NCBI GenBank assembly: GCA_026770585.1
Contig: MU646475.1
Coordinates: 536,432 to 553,772, forward strand
Reading direction: 5' to 3'
DNA: 17,341 nt
Origin: Baffinella frigidus
Lineage: Eukaryota > Cryptophyceae > Cryptomonadales > Baffinellaceae
Shown here piece after piece: positions 1 through 12,900 of this stretch (position 1 is its first letter; every line of letters starts with the position of its first letter). A program made the position numbers and the translations under genes. The notes under the pieces are model-generated. The model had not been told where the DNA came from. It ran no database searches and worked only from the letters and a program-made list of their open reading frames with translations.

Positions 1-27
1 TCCGCGGTGGTCGCCGTGCCGTCCCAG
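1..27 (+). CDS. 3' end of another copy of exon 1, cut by the window edge
   Basis: Reads SAVVAVPSQ followed by a GT donor (gtacgc) at 28. It matches the last nine codons of the copies at 94-195 and 404-505, so the exon-1 repeat array extends left of the window. Confidence 0.6.
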
Positions 28-93
28 GTACGCCGGCTGAACACGTGGTCAAATGTGCATATACATCTATTATAAATCACTTTCCTGGTGCAG
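28..93 (+). repeat. Intron unit repeated before each exon-1 copy
   Basis: A stretch starting near cggctgaacac and ending tttcctggtRcag occurs at about 34-93, 342-403 and 614-675. In the third copy the acceptor is kept but the exon behind it is gone and unrelated sequence follows at 676. The period between the two complete copies is 310 bases. Confidence 0.7.
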
Positions 94-195
94 AACGCCA
101 GGTTATATCTCTCTTCCGGTACAAAACGCTATAATGAGCATTGTGTGGAGGAGTTGGAGCTCGACGAATCCGCGGTGGTCGCCGTACCGTCCCAG
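94..195 (+). CDS. Exon 1, upstream copy (cassette duplicate)
   Basis: Acceptor tttcctggtgcag ends at 93 and donor gtgcgc starts at 196. It is 102 nt, phase 0 to 0, 34 residues. It differs from the copy at 404-505 at four residues (Y/C, S/P, R/S, E/A) and ends in the same VAVPSQ. Because both copies carry both splice sites and are multiples of three, they could be used together, alternatively, or one may be silent. The start ([13 protein letters not shown]) resembles the helix before the VTIPSQ motif of PTEN. Confidence 0.55.
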
Positions 196-3100
196 GTGCG
201 CCTTTTGAGCCATTCCGGTCCTTATCCCTTAAGTGGTCGAAAACGACCCGCAGAGGTCCTAGTCAGGTCCTAGGGCCCTACGGTAGGGTGTATGCGCCTA
301 CTGGCCCCTTGAGGGATAACCCGTTACCGTGCCGTCCCCCTCTCGGCTGAACACATGGTCAAATGTGCGTATACATCTATTCTACGTCGCTTTGCTGGTA
401 CAGAACGCCAGGTTATGTCTCTCTCCCGGTACCAAAAGCTATAATGCGCATTGCGTGGAGGAGTTGGAACTTGACGAATCCGCGGTGGTCGCCGTACCGT
501 CCCAGGTGCGCCAAATACCCCCCCCCCAAAAAAACTCTAAACCCTAAACCCTAAACCCTAAACCGTAAACCCTCAACCCTAAACCCTAAACCCCAACCCC
601 CAACGCTCCCCTCTCGGCTGACCACGTGGTCAAATGTAGCGTATATATCTATTGTACACCCCTTTCCTGGTACAGATGCTATTATCTGTACTGCGAGTGT
701 CTTTTTTCTCGCTCACGAGTTTGGGCAAAGCGCTATTCTCGCAGGATCTGTACCACCAGTCCTCAGAGTGGGAGAAAAGCGTCTTTGTTGGGCTCCTTGG
801 TTTGTACCATATTTCCCTGGATTCCGGCGAGCTCCAGTACAAATCAAGGGGATTGAAAACAGGCGGTTTGATCCCACTCTGAGGGTCGGTGGTACTACAC
901 GTACCTGCAGATCCTCAGCAGCAGCGGTTTTACAAACACGGAACCCCCCCTCTCTCTCGAAATCTTCTCACTTTTTTCACTAACGGGTTTTCGACGCGGC
1001 AGGATCTGCACCACACGCGCCCGTTTCCCCACCCCCCACAGGGGGGCGCTATCCAGCGATTTTGGCACGAAATAAAAAGCCAGAGCCGGAAATCCGGTCT
1101 CCAAATCCGTCACCTTCTCCGTAGGAACCTCCCTATGCCCCTACGGCATTGAATCCGTAGGGCCTATGAATTACGTCTAGATGGACTGTTCCGTCTTCGC
1201 TCGGCAGCGGATACTCCACGTGGATCACCTTTTACAGGGGTACCTCGCTCATAAGAAACCCTATTGCTGCCAAACCCCCATGACCAGGGTGTCAAACCAC
1301 CAGGGTGCAGGGGTGTTGACAGCAATTTCCCTAACCATCGCTTGGAGTTTGACGATACTCTTTCCTCTCAGGATCTGTACTACAAGTACCACGAAGACCT
1401 CAACAGGAGTGCCTTTACAAACATGGAGCCGCTCTCTTTCGACTGCATCTTCTCACTTTTCTCACTAACGGGTTTTCGAGAAGGCAGGATCTGCACCGCG
1501 AACGCCCGTTTCCCTACCCCCCCGCAGGGCGTTTGACAGCAATGTCCTCGCAGGATCTGTACTACAAGTACCTGGAAGACCTGAACAGGAGTGGCTTTAC
1601 AAACATGGAGCCGCTCTCTCTCGACTGCATCTTCGTGCATACCGTCCCGATTCTCGACTCGTCCGGCCAGAGCCTCTGCCGCCCAGTAACACCCCCTAAA
1701 CCCAAACTCTGAACACTAACTCCCGACCCCTAAACCCCAAACCCCCAACGCTAAACCCGAAACCCTGAACCGTAAACCTTTAACCGTAAACGCTACACCG
1801 TAAACCCCAAACCGTAACCCGTAAACCGTAAACCGTAAACCGTGCACCCCAAACCGTCAACCCCAAACCCTAAACCCGAAACCCTAAACCCGAAACCCTA
1901 AAACCCAAACCCGAATCTCGGGGTGTGAACACCCCCCGCCCTTGAACGAAAACTAGCGTTCGTCAAGCGCTGATGATTTCGAGATGATGATTTTGGTGGT
2001 GTTCAATTGTCAGCTTTCCACTGTCGTCAACTTTCCCTTGCGTCCACTTTCACCTCGTTAACTTTCTTCTCTTCTTTTTGCTACTCTCGATACAGGTCCT
2101 AAGTAGGCCCTTGAGCCATGAGTTGAGTGATATTTCCCTGTCGTTCAACATCAGCCTTTCCCTTTCGTCAACGTGCCTCTCTCGCTCGACAAGCAACGGT
2201 GTGTACGACCCTCCGGGTGCAGGGTTCAAATGGCAGGGTTTCGGGCTTCAGGCGGTACTCGCGCAGCTCCCGTGAGCTTGTCCTAAAACCCTCTAAGGGC
2301 GTCAACTTACCACCCCCAAGGGCGTCAACTTACTACGCCCCCAAGGGCGTCAACTTACCGCACCCCCAAGCGCGTGAACTTTCCATCCCCAAAGGGCGTT
2401 AACTTACCGAACGACGGTTACTTTTCAGATCCTGGAGATCACGTGCAACGGCGTCGTCGTCGAGCTGCCCGGGCGGTGAACCCCACACCCTCAACACTAA
2501 ACCCTGCACCCCAAACACTAAACCCTGAACCCCAAACACTAAACCCTGAACCCCAAACCCTAAATACTCAACCCTGAACCCCAAACCCTGAACCCTAAAC
2601 TCAAAACCCGAAACCCTGAACCCAAAACCCTCGCCCCCAAACCCTAAACCCTGAACTCTGAACCCTAAAACCTGGACCCGAAACCCTAAACCCTCAACAC
2701 TCAACCCTGAACCCCAAACACTAAACCCTGAACCCCAAACACTCAACCCTGAACCCCAAACACTCAACCCTGAACCCCAAACCCTGAACCCCAAACCCTG
2801 AACCCTAAACCCCAAACTCTAAACCCTGAACTCTACACCCTATAACCTGGACCCTAAACCCTAAACCCTGAACCCCAAACCTCAAACCCAAAACACTGAT
2901 CCCTAAACCCTAAACCTTAAACCTTAAACCCTAAACCCTAAACCCTAAACCCTACACCCTAAACCTTGAACCCTAAACCCTAAACCCTAAACCCTAAACC
3001 CTAAACCCTAAACCTTGAACACTAAACCCTAAAACCCAACCCCGAAACCCTACAACCTAAACCCCAAACCTCAAACCCCAAACCCTAAACCCTAAACCCT

Positions 3101-5744
3101 AAACCCTAAACCTCAAACCCTAAAATCTGAACCCTAAACCCTAAACTAGGTACGCATCCACAAAGGACGCGAAACACGAATCGTTCCGATCTACGGACGA
3201 GATTATGACCTTCGAAGGTTTGAGGTTTTAGGGTTCAGCATTTTTGTTTTAACATCGGGACTAAGGGCTAGAGCGTGTTTGGTTGCGTGCGTCTTTCTAT
3301 GATCTGGGATCAGATTTCTGTTGGCCACCTTTGGATAATTCCTGGGCGAGTTGACTTGCAGACGGGCCCAAGACATTCTGAATTAATTTAAATTAATCGG
3401 AATTAATCTGAACTGATCTGAACTAATCTGAATTAAACTGAATTAATCTGGATTGATCGGCCGGTTCGCGTCTCGCTGTAGCCGGTTCGGGACGCCAAGC
3501 ATCTAATCGCGGCGAGTATTTGTGATAAACACGCCACGGCGACGAAATTTACTTTAGCATGTAGGGTTTAGTATCGGGACTAAGGGCTAGAGCGTGTTTG
3601 GTTGCACGCGTCTTTCTATGACCTGGACACAGATTTCTACTGGCGAATTTCTTGGCGAGTTGACGTGCAGACGGGTCCGAGATATTCTGATTCAGTCTGA
3701 ATTAATGTGAATTAATCGGCCGGTTCGCGTCTCGCAGTCGCCCCGGTTGGGCACGCGACCACGCAAGAGTGTAGGGCAGAGTGACCCGCAGGAGAAATAG
3801 TAGAATTCTACTATTTTTTAAGTTCATAAGTGGACATTCTTCCCACAGAAAAATCGAAATTTCGGAAAGTTGTTACACATTCCGTGTGAACTGGCTTGTT
3901 TCCCCAGGTCAGCCCTACACTCTTGCGTGGGAAGAATCTAATCGCGATTTCTGTTGGACACCTTTAAAGAATTCCTGAGTTGGCGAGTTGATCTCTTGAG
4001 GCTTATAGACATTGTATCACTCAACTCAAGGCTAAAGGGCCTTTCTAGGACCTGTATCGAGAGTAATAAAGAAGAAGAAAGAATTCCTGAGTTGGCGAGT
4101 TGATCTGTGGACGGGCCAGAGATCGGCCGGTTCGCCTCTCGCTGTAGCCGGGACGCCAAGCATCTAATCGCGACCAGTATGTGTGTCAAACACGCCACGG
4201 CAATGAAATTTACTTCACACATGGATGATTTTGCATGGCGCCTTACATCCTGAACCCTCAACTCGTAACCCTTAACCAGGTCTGCAAGCGATGATAACAG
4301 GGGATGTAGTGAACACGTGCTACCACGTCTGATTTCGCATGGCGTTTCAACCCCTAAACTCTTAACCCTAAGCTCCAACCCCCAAATCCTCAACCAGGTC
4401 TGCAAGCGATGATAACAGGGGACGTGGTGGTCACGTGCTACCACGTCTAATGTTTCTAATGTTTCATGCCGTTTTAACCCCTAAACCCTAAACCCTAAAC
4501 CCTAAGCTCTCAACCCCAAATCCTGAACCAGGTCTGCAAGCCATGATAACAGGGGACGTCGTGACCAAGTACTACCACGTCTGATTTTACCTCTGATTTT
4601 GCATGTTGATTGGAACCCTTACCCCCACACCCTACGCCAGGTCTGCAAGCGTTGATAACAGGGGACGTCGTGATCACATGCTACCACGTCCACACCGGCT
4701 ACGTGCGCCAGGAAGCCGCCCGCATCAACATTCAGGTCCACTCCACACACCGGGCTACTGAGAGATTTCGTGAATAACCCATGGGAGGCTAATCCATAGG
4801 ATCCTACATGAGGCCATCCGTAGATTTATTTGCGTGGTACTAATTAAGAATTGCTCGGTAGAAAGCCATGTTACGAACCGACGTTTCGACCACACCGGCT
4901 ACGTGCGCCAGGAAGCCGCCCGCATCAACATTCAGGTCTCGTCCGCTACTGAACCTTCCTAGCGTGCCTTTTGATTTCCTTCCAGTCCGAATGTTTACAA
5001 CCAGCGTTCAAAGGTCTTCAGGGTAAATTCGAAAGGCACGCCAGGGAGGTTCAGTAGCGGGAACATGTTTAATTTGGATGAAAACGGACTAGCAAACGGG
5101 ACTAAATTTAGTTCACCTTCGCCAAACTCCTATGGCCATCAGGCGAAATGATTCGTTCAAAATAAACATGTTCCCGGGTTGGGTCGTTGGGGGTTAGGGT
5201 ATGGGGTTCGGGGTTTAGGGTTATACCATCTACATGAGACAGGAGGCTGCCAGCATTACCATTCAGGTTACTTTAAACTCCGAAACCCTAAACCCTAAAC
5301 CATAACTTAGACCCTACACCCTGATCCTACCAAACCCTGAACCCTGAACCCGACGAACATTCTAAAGTTAAGTATTGGATTGTTTCTTCGAGAAACATTC
5401 TAAAGTCAAGTATCGGATTGTTTCTTGGGAAACACGCCAAAAGTCAGCAATCGCTGGTCTCGTTACTCCGGATATCTGGGGCTGGCGTGCCTTACCACGC
5501 AAGAGTGTAGGGCAGAGTGACCCACAGGAGAAATAATAGAATTCTACTATTTCTTAAGTTCATAAGTGGACATTCTTCCCACAGAAAAATCGAAATTTCG
5601 GAAAGTTGTGACAAATTCTGTGTGAACTGGCTTGTTTTCCCAGGTCAGCCCTACACTCTTGCGTGGTAGTACCAGAGTCACGACCGTATGCCATTGCCCA
5701 ACTTCTTTCGTTGCCGTTAGAGCTGAAACCGGCTTCAACAAACC

Positions 5745-5797
<53 letters not shown>

Positions 5798-8700
5798 ACC
5801 GTAAACCCTCGACCCAACCCCTCCAACCCCAAACCGTAACCCCCAAACCCTGAATGGAGAAGAACATGGCAAAGCAAGCGGAGAAAATCTGAGCTGAAAA
5901 CTGCTCTCACAAACCCTACATCACAAACCCTCAGGGTTGAGGGTTTAGGGTTAGGGGAGAAGTATTGGCCAACTGATTTCGTTGCCGTCAGAACTGAAAA
6001 CGGCTCTCACAAACCCTACATCCCAAACCTTCAGCCCTCCTCACACTCTAAACCCTGAAACACACCCCACACTCTAAACCCTGAAACCTCAACCCTAACC
6101 TCCAAACGCTAGATGGAGAAAGGTCATGGCAAAGCAGGCAGAGAAAGTCCCGATCTTCCGCACCGCCCGGATGCGGGTTACGAAGGGGTTTTCAACGCAA
6201 ATCGGGCCGACTTTATGTTACCTTATCCGTAGGAACCCCCCTATGCCCCTACGGGTTGCCTACCGTAGGGTCGAACGTCGCATCGCTTAGGGGTTATTCG
6301 AAATCCCTTCGAAGTGAACCCTAAAGCCGAACCCCCAAACGCTAGATGGAGAAGGTCATGGCAAAGCAAGCGGAGAAGGTCCCGATCTTCCGCATCTGCT
6401 TCCACGTCGGGTGCCTCTCGGTATGGTGTCTCTTCGTCTAAACCCCTAAACCCTAAACTTAGTCTAAAACCCTAAACCCTAGAGTCCTGAACCCTAAACC
6501 CTAAATCCTGAACCCTTAACACCTTATAAACCCACCGTAAAACCCCTAAAACTTGAACCCTACACGCGATCTTCCGAATCTGCTTCCACGGAAGGTGCCG
6601 CTCGGTATGGTGTCCCTATCACTACAACACCACCTCGGTGTTCCCAACCGCATAACCCTACCAACCTTAAACCCTACATCCGATCTTCCGAATCTGTTTC
6701 CACGTCGGATGCCTTTCGGTATGGTGTCCCCAACTGAGTCTAAAACCCTAAACCCTAAAGTCCTAAGCCCTAAACCCTATTCTGAATCTCTGACACCCTA
6801 CAGAATCCTGAATCATTAACTCCCTATAAACCCACCCTATACACCTTGAATTCCCTAAAACTTGAACCCTACATCCGATATTTCGAATCTGCTTTCACGA
6901 GACGTTTCTCTCGGACTGTACCCTAAACGCTAAACTCCAAACCCTAAGCCCTAAACCCTAAACCCTGAACACTATACCCTAACCTCTAAACCCTAAACCC
7001 TAAATCCTAAACCTTTTAATCCTACTCCCTGAACCCCGAAACCCTAAACCCTAAACCCTAAACCCTGAACCCTGCTATCACCTCGGGTGCCTCTCGGTCT
7101 GTCCCTAACACCGTATACACCCTCCTCCACCTTGAACCCTGCACCGTGAATCTTATCATTCCCAAACCCTCAGCCCTCAACCTCGAAACCTCGAAACCCT
7201 GCACCATACACCATCAAACATGTACCAGAAACCAGAAACCAGAAACCAGAAACCATACAACCTAAGCCATAAACCATAAACTATAAGCCATCAACCATAA
7301 ATCGTGAATCCTAAACCCTAAACCCTGAACCCTAATCCCTAATCCCGAAACCCGAAACCCGAAACCCCGAAACCCGAAACCCGAATCCCGAATCCCGAAT
7401 CCCGAACCCCTAAACCCTAAATACTAAGCCCTGAACCCTAAACCCTAAACCCCAAACCCCAAACGCAGGGGGGTAACCAGATGCAGAGGATCAAAAAGGC
7501 GGACCTGGACTTCGCCGCAGAGGTACGGTTCCGCTCCAAAGTTGACAGATTCGTACCACAACCCCATAATGTCAATTTTAGAATAGTCCGCGAGCACCTT
7601 ACCTGCGGCGAAGATAGGCGCCTGCAGGGGTGGAGAACAGCCCGAATTCTCATAATCTTAAGTGAACTCTCAATCTTAAGTGAACACTCATAACCTGACC
7701 ATAGGCGCCGGAGTCGACCCAGGAGGCAATGCGTGCGGGCAACGCGCCCTTGGCCCTCCAGAGAGACTTCAAGTTTACCACACAATTTTGACCCCCGCTC
7801 TGCATTCTTTTTTACGTTTTACCTCCTCTTATGTCTTTTTAATTTAAGTCATAACCTTATGTTCAAGTCACAACCCTACGTTGACACTCGTAACCTGATT
7901 ATAGGCACCTGAGACGATCAAGGAAATGCGTGCGCGCAACGCGCCCATGGCTCTTCAGAGCTCTGCCTCTCTCGGGTTGACCGACTATTCTCAAGTTGAC
8001 ATTCTGGAGTTCTGGTACAAATCCGTCAACTTTGGCGCGAAAACGTGCGTTTTGGGACGAGCCCTACACCCTGAATACACCCGAATAGGCGCCGGAGACA
8101 ACCAAGGAAACGCGATTTGTCCTCGAAGATTCGGACTGTTCTCTTCTGGGGTTGTTGCACAAATCATTCTCACCCTAAATGTACCCTACATCTAAATAGG
8201 CGCCGGAGACAACCAAGGAAATGCGTGCCTCATAACCTCAAGTGAACCATCCTCATAACCTTGAGTTGCTACTCATAACCTGATAATAGGCGCCGGAGAC
8301 GACCAAGGAAATGCGTGCGCGGAATGCGCCGATGGCTCTTCAGAGAGACTTCAAGTTTCCCACACAATTTTGACCCCCGCTCTGTATTTTTTGTGTACGT
8401 GTTACCTATTGGTATGTCTTTTTAGTTGAAGTCGTAAGCTTAAGTTCAAGTCACAAGCTTAAGTTGACACTCGTAACCTGATTATAGGCGCCGGAGACGA
8501 CCAAGGAAATGCGTGCGCGGAATGCGCCGATGGCTCTCCAGAGAGACTTCAAGATCGACCTCATCTTTTCCAAGGTCTTTAAAATGTTTCTTTTAAAAAG
8601 TGCGTATCGTTTAAAAAAAATTGAGTGCGCATCGTCTAAAACGTTTTCAAGTTTGTAAAACGTTTTTCAACGCGCCGTTTCGCGTTTCGTGGTACAACGG

Positions 8701-9578
8701 GAATCTCTAAGTCGGCGATTCGGCAAATCGAGAAGAGCCAAGCCTTCTTCTGCTTCTTCTTCTTCTTCTTCTTTATTACTCTCGATACAGGTCCTAGGAA
8801 GGCCCTTGAGCCTTGAGTTGAGTGATACAAAAGTCTATGAGCCTTGAGAAACGGAAGAGGTAAGTCCTACCGGAATAGCTCTCAGCCTTACTCTCTGGGG
8901 CGCCGATGGCCCTCCAGAGAGCCTTCAAGATCGACCTCATCTTCTCCAAGGACTTCCAAAAATTCGTAAATCGTTTTTCATTGTAAAGTTCGTACACCGT
9001 TTTTCGTGTCTCCGAGAGGAGCTGAGTCCTTCCGGAATAGCCTCCTTCCGAACTCCAGAATGTCAACTTGAGGATAGTCGGTCAACCCGAGGGATGCAGC
9101 GCTCTGAAGAGCCAAGGGCGCGTTGCGCGCACGCATTTCCTGGAGCTGAGTCCTTCCGGAATAGCGCCAAGCCCTACTTTCTTGAGAGCCCATGGCCCGT
9201 CAGAGAGACTTCAACATCGACCTGATCTTCTCCAATGTCCAGGGTTTATAGTTCAGGGTTCAGGGTTTGGGGTTCAGGGTTTAGGGCGTGTTAGGGTTTA
9301 GGGTTTAGGGCTCGTTCCACATGCGCATTATGCAGTTTTTTTCGTTTCCGGTGTCTTCGAGGACATGTCCTTGGAGGACAAACCCTGAACCCTAAATCCT
9401 GAACCCGAAACCCGAAACCCCAAACCCTAAACCCTAAAACCCAAACCCCAAACCCTAAACCCTAAACCCTAACCGCAGGTTGACAAAGAAACACCGCGCG
9501 AGGACCACTCGTTTCAGCATTTGACTTTCCCATCCGACTTGACTGCGCTCCTAAATACATATACGGATTTACATATAC

Positions 9579-9628
<50 letters not shown>

Positions 9629-9895
9629 ATATATGTATATATATACATATATATATATACCACGTACGAATATACATATACTGATTTATACCATATTGCG
9701 TATATGTATTAGTATAGTACACTGTATACGAATGCTAACATACGTATATCAGGTGGAGAATGACAAACCGCGTGAGGACCACTCGCTCGAGGAGTTGACG
9801 TTCCCGTCTCTCTTCTCACATACATATTCTGATTTATAACATATATACTAATATACATCCATATACTGATAAACATAGTGACATACCTACATATA

Positions 9896-9937
<42 letters not shown>

Positions 9938-12900
9938 TAATATATATATATATATATATAATATACTGATATCAATACATGTACTGTGCGGCAGGTGGAA
10001 AAGGACAAATCGCGTGAGGACCACTCGTTCGAGGAGTTGACGTTCCCGTCCGACTCGACTGCGCTCTTAAATACATATACGGATTCACAATATATATATA
10101 TATATATATACACACTAATATACTACGTACGAATATACATGTACTGATTTATAACATATTGCGTATATGTGTGAGTATGGTATACGAATGCTAATATACG
10201 TATATCAGGTGGAGAAGGACAAATCGCGAGAGGACCACTCGTTCGAGGAGTTGACGTTCCCGTCCGACTCGACCGCGCTCACCATGCTCAACTCCATGCA
10301 CGCGGTGAGAGTCCATCCTGAAACCCTGTGCCGCAACCCCCTAACCCTAAGCCCGAAACCTGAAACCCGAAACCTGAAACTCGAGGCACGAATCCCGGAA
10401 CCCGAAACACGGAACCCGGGACCCGAACCATGCTCAACTCCATGCACGCGGTTAACCCTCAACCCGAAACATATGTCCTTAACCCGAAATATATGTCCTT
10501 AACCCCGCACCCGAAACCTGGAACCCGGAACTCGGAACCCGGAACCCGGAACCCGGAACCCGGAACCCGGAACCCGAAACACGAAACCCTGGACCCGGAA
10601 CCCGAAACCCGGAACCCAGTACCCAAAACCCGGTACCCGGAACCCGAAACGCAAATTCTTCCTGAAACCCCAAACCTCAAACCTCCTATAACCCAAGACC
10701 CACCCCCCCAAAACCCCAAACCCCAAACCCTAAGCCTTTCACAGGCAACGCCCCGCGCCGAGTATATGGAACTCCTCTCGCTCTACATGTAAACCCTAAA
10801 CCCTAAACACCAAACTCTAAACAATAAATCCCAAACTCTAAACCCTAAACCCTAATCCACAAACTCAAAACCAGGTCAAACTACCCCGAGCGATCCGCCA
10901 ACTCGACCGTATACCCCAGACCCCAAACCTAAACCCTAAACCCTAAACCCTAAAACGCAAACCCCAGACCCTAAACCTAAAACCCCAAACCCCAAATCCC
11001 AAACCCCAAACCCCACACCCCAAACCCCAAACCCCAGACCCCAGACCCCAGACCCCAAACCCCATACCCCAAACCCCAAACCCTCAAACAGGTCAAGGAG
11101 TGGGTCCTCCGGCGCTCCGAAAACTCCCTGGACGGTGTGTGCCCTCACGCCCTTTGAGGGACTTTTCAAAAGTTGACAGGCTGGTTTCGCGGTGCGAATC
11201 TGTCAACTTTGGTGTCAAAGCGTGCCGCAGGTGCATTGAAGCGTCTGCCCTGAAGCTCGGGTTAGCGGACTCTTCGAAAGTTGACAAGCTGGTTTCGCGG
11301 TGCGTATCTGTCAACTTTGGGGTGAAAGCGTGCCCTACGCTAGATCTGAGGGGAGGCAATCGCAAAAGTCAATTTCGAAGAATACCCTTGAATTTTCGTT
11401 AACTTATGGCGGAATGTACGGGTTTCGACATTCTGCCATTGAGTTGACTTTTGATTGTCGGCCATCACGTCTAAAGTGGTGCGCCCCCCAGGTGAGAGCG
11501 GTTCTTCGGAATGAGGTGTCCTGGTGAGCGATTTCCACTGTTACTTCTTAAATTAACAGAGGTTCCACTTTTGCTTTGAGACGTCCCACTCTCGACTTTT
11601 GTCTCGGTGCGCAGCGCTCTTAGAGGAATTTGAGGGACTCACATCGGCGCCGATGTTAGTTTTACTACACGCCGATGTGAGTGAGGATCCACTGGGTCAC
11701 GTGACTCCCGTGGACGTGGGTCACGTGACTCCCGTGGATTCCCGTGGACCGCTCTCCAGGTGCGATGAAGCTTCTGCAAAAATTGAAATTAGTTAGGGCA
11801 TAGCAAATTTCAATTAGGCCTCCTAATTAGATACAACCGCTAATTAGGGAACTGATTCAGCTATCTTTCGAGATGAAAGTGGCGCGCCCCCCAGGTGCGA
11901 TGAAGCTGCTTCACGACATTCCTGATCTCCAGGATGAGCTGTTTAAGGAAGAGATTTTGCTCAGACCGCCCCGTGGGCGGGCTAGGTTCCGGGCGGGAGG
12001 TTCCCTTCACGCCTTCTGAGAACTGTCGAGGACCAACCGCCGGATCCAGGGATATTTCTAGCCAACTATCTGATGACTTTGTCTGATAAAGTGGTGCCTG
12101 ATAAAGTGGTGCGCCCCCTAGGTGCGATGAAGCTTCTTCACGACATTCCCGACCTCCAGGATGAGTTGTTTAAGGTATGCCTTGCATCCGAAACCCTGAA
12201 CCCTAAACCCTCATCCCTGAACCCTGAACCATGAACCCTGAACCCTGAACCCTGAACCCTGAACCCTGAACCCTGAACCCTGATTTCTGATCCCTGAACC
12301 CTGAATCTGAAACCCCAAACACTAAACACTAAACACTAAACTCTACACCTAAACCTTAACCCCCAACCCCTAAACCGTAAACTCCAATCCCTGAACCGTA
12401 AACCCAAACCCCAAATCCCAAACCCCAAACCCCAAACCCCAATCCCCAAACCCCAAACCCCAATCCCCAAACCCCAAACCTCAATCCCCAAACCCCAAAC
12501 CCCAGGTGAACGAGCGGATCTACATGATGGGCTTTCCGTGGAAAAACGGCCGCGCCCCTGTCAGCAAGGTACTTGGAGCCATTCTTTCTGCAAAAGTTGA
12601 CGCTGCCGGACCCTCCTTGACGGGCTTTCCTTAAGTTGACATGCTGGATGTGTGGTACACATCCGTCAACTTTGGGCGTATTGGATCCATTTATGGTACC
12701 AATCTATATTGTGGGATTCTCGTGGAAAAACGGCCGCGCCCCTGTCAGCAAGGTACTTGGAGCCATTCTTGCTGCAAAAGTTGACGTTGCCGGACTATCC
12801 TAAAGTCGACATGCTGGATGTGTGGTACAAATCCGTCAACTTTGGAGGTAAATTGGTCCATTCGTGGTACCAATCTACGTGATGGGCTTCCCGTGCAAAA

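Noticed and set aside
2399-2815. Long minus-strand open frame (138 codons) of Gly/Phe/Arg/Val repeats
   Set aside because: It is only the translation of telomere-like heptamers. The same pattern appears at 10205-10726, 10936-11169, 12138-12329, 14708-14917, 14881-15254 and 15379-15808.
2925-3115. A true chromosome end (telomere)
   Set aside because: The tracts are internal, degenerate, in both orientations and end exactly at exon acceptors, so they are interstitial.
8978-9193. Minus-strand frame starting MGSQESRAW with [11 protein letters not shown] inside
   Set aside because: This is the inverted copy of the exon 8 start, without splice sites or a continuing domain.
9462-10113. Open frames rich in Tyr and Ile on both strands
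   Set aside because: They are translations of TA microsatellites.
10787-10791. ATG TAA as the end of a first gene
   Set aside because: TAAACC is also part of a GTAAAC donor, and the following microexon fits the resulting phase. Kept only as an alternative two-gene model.
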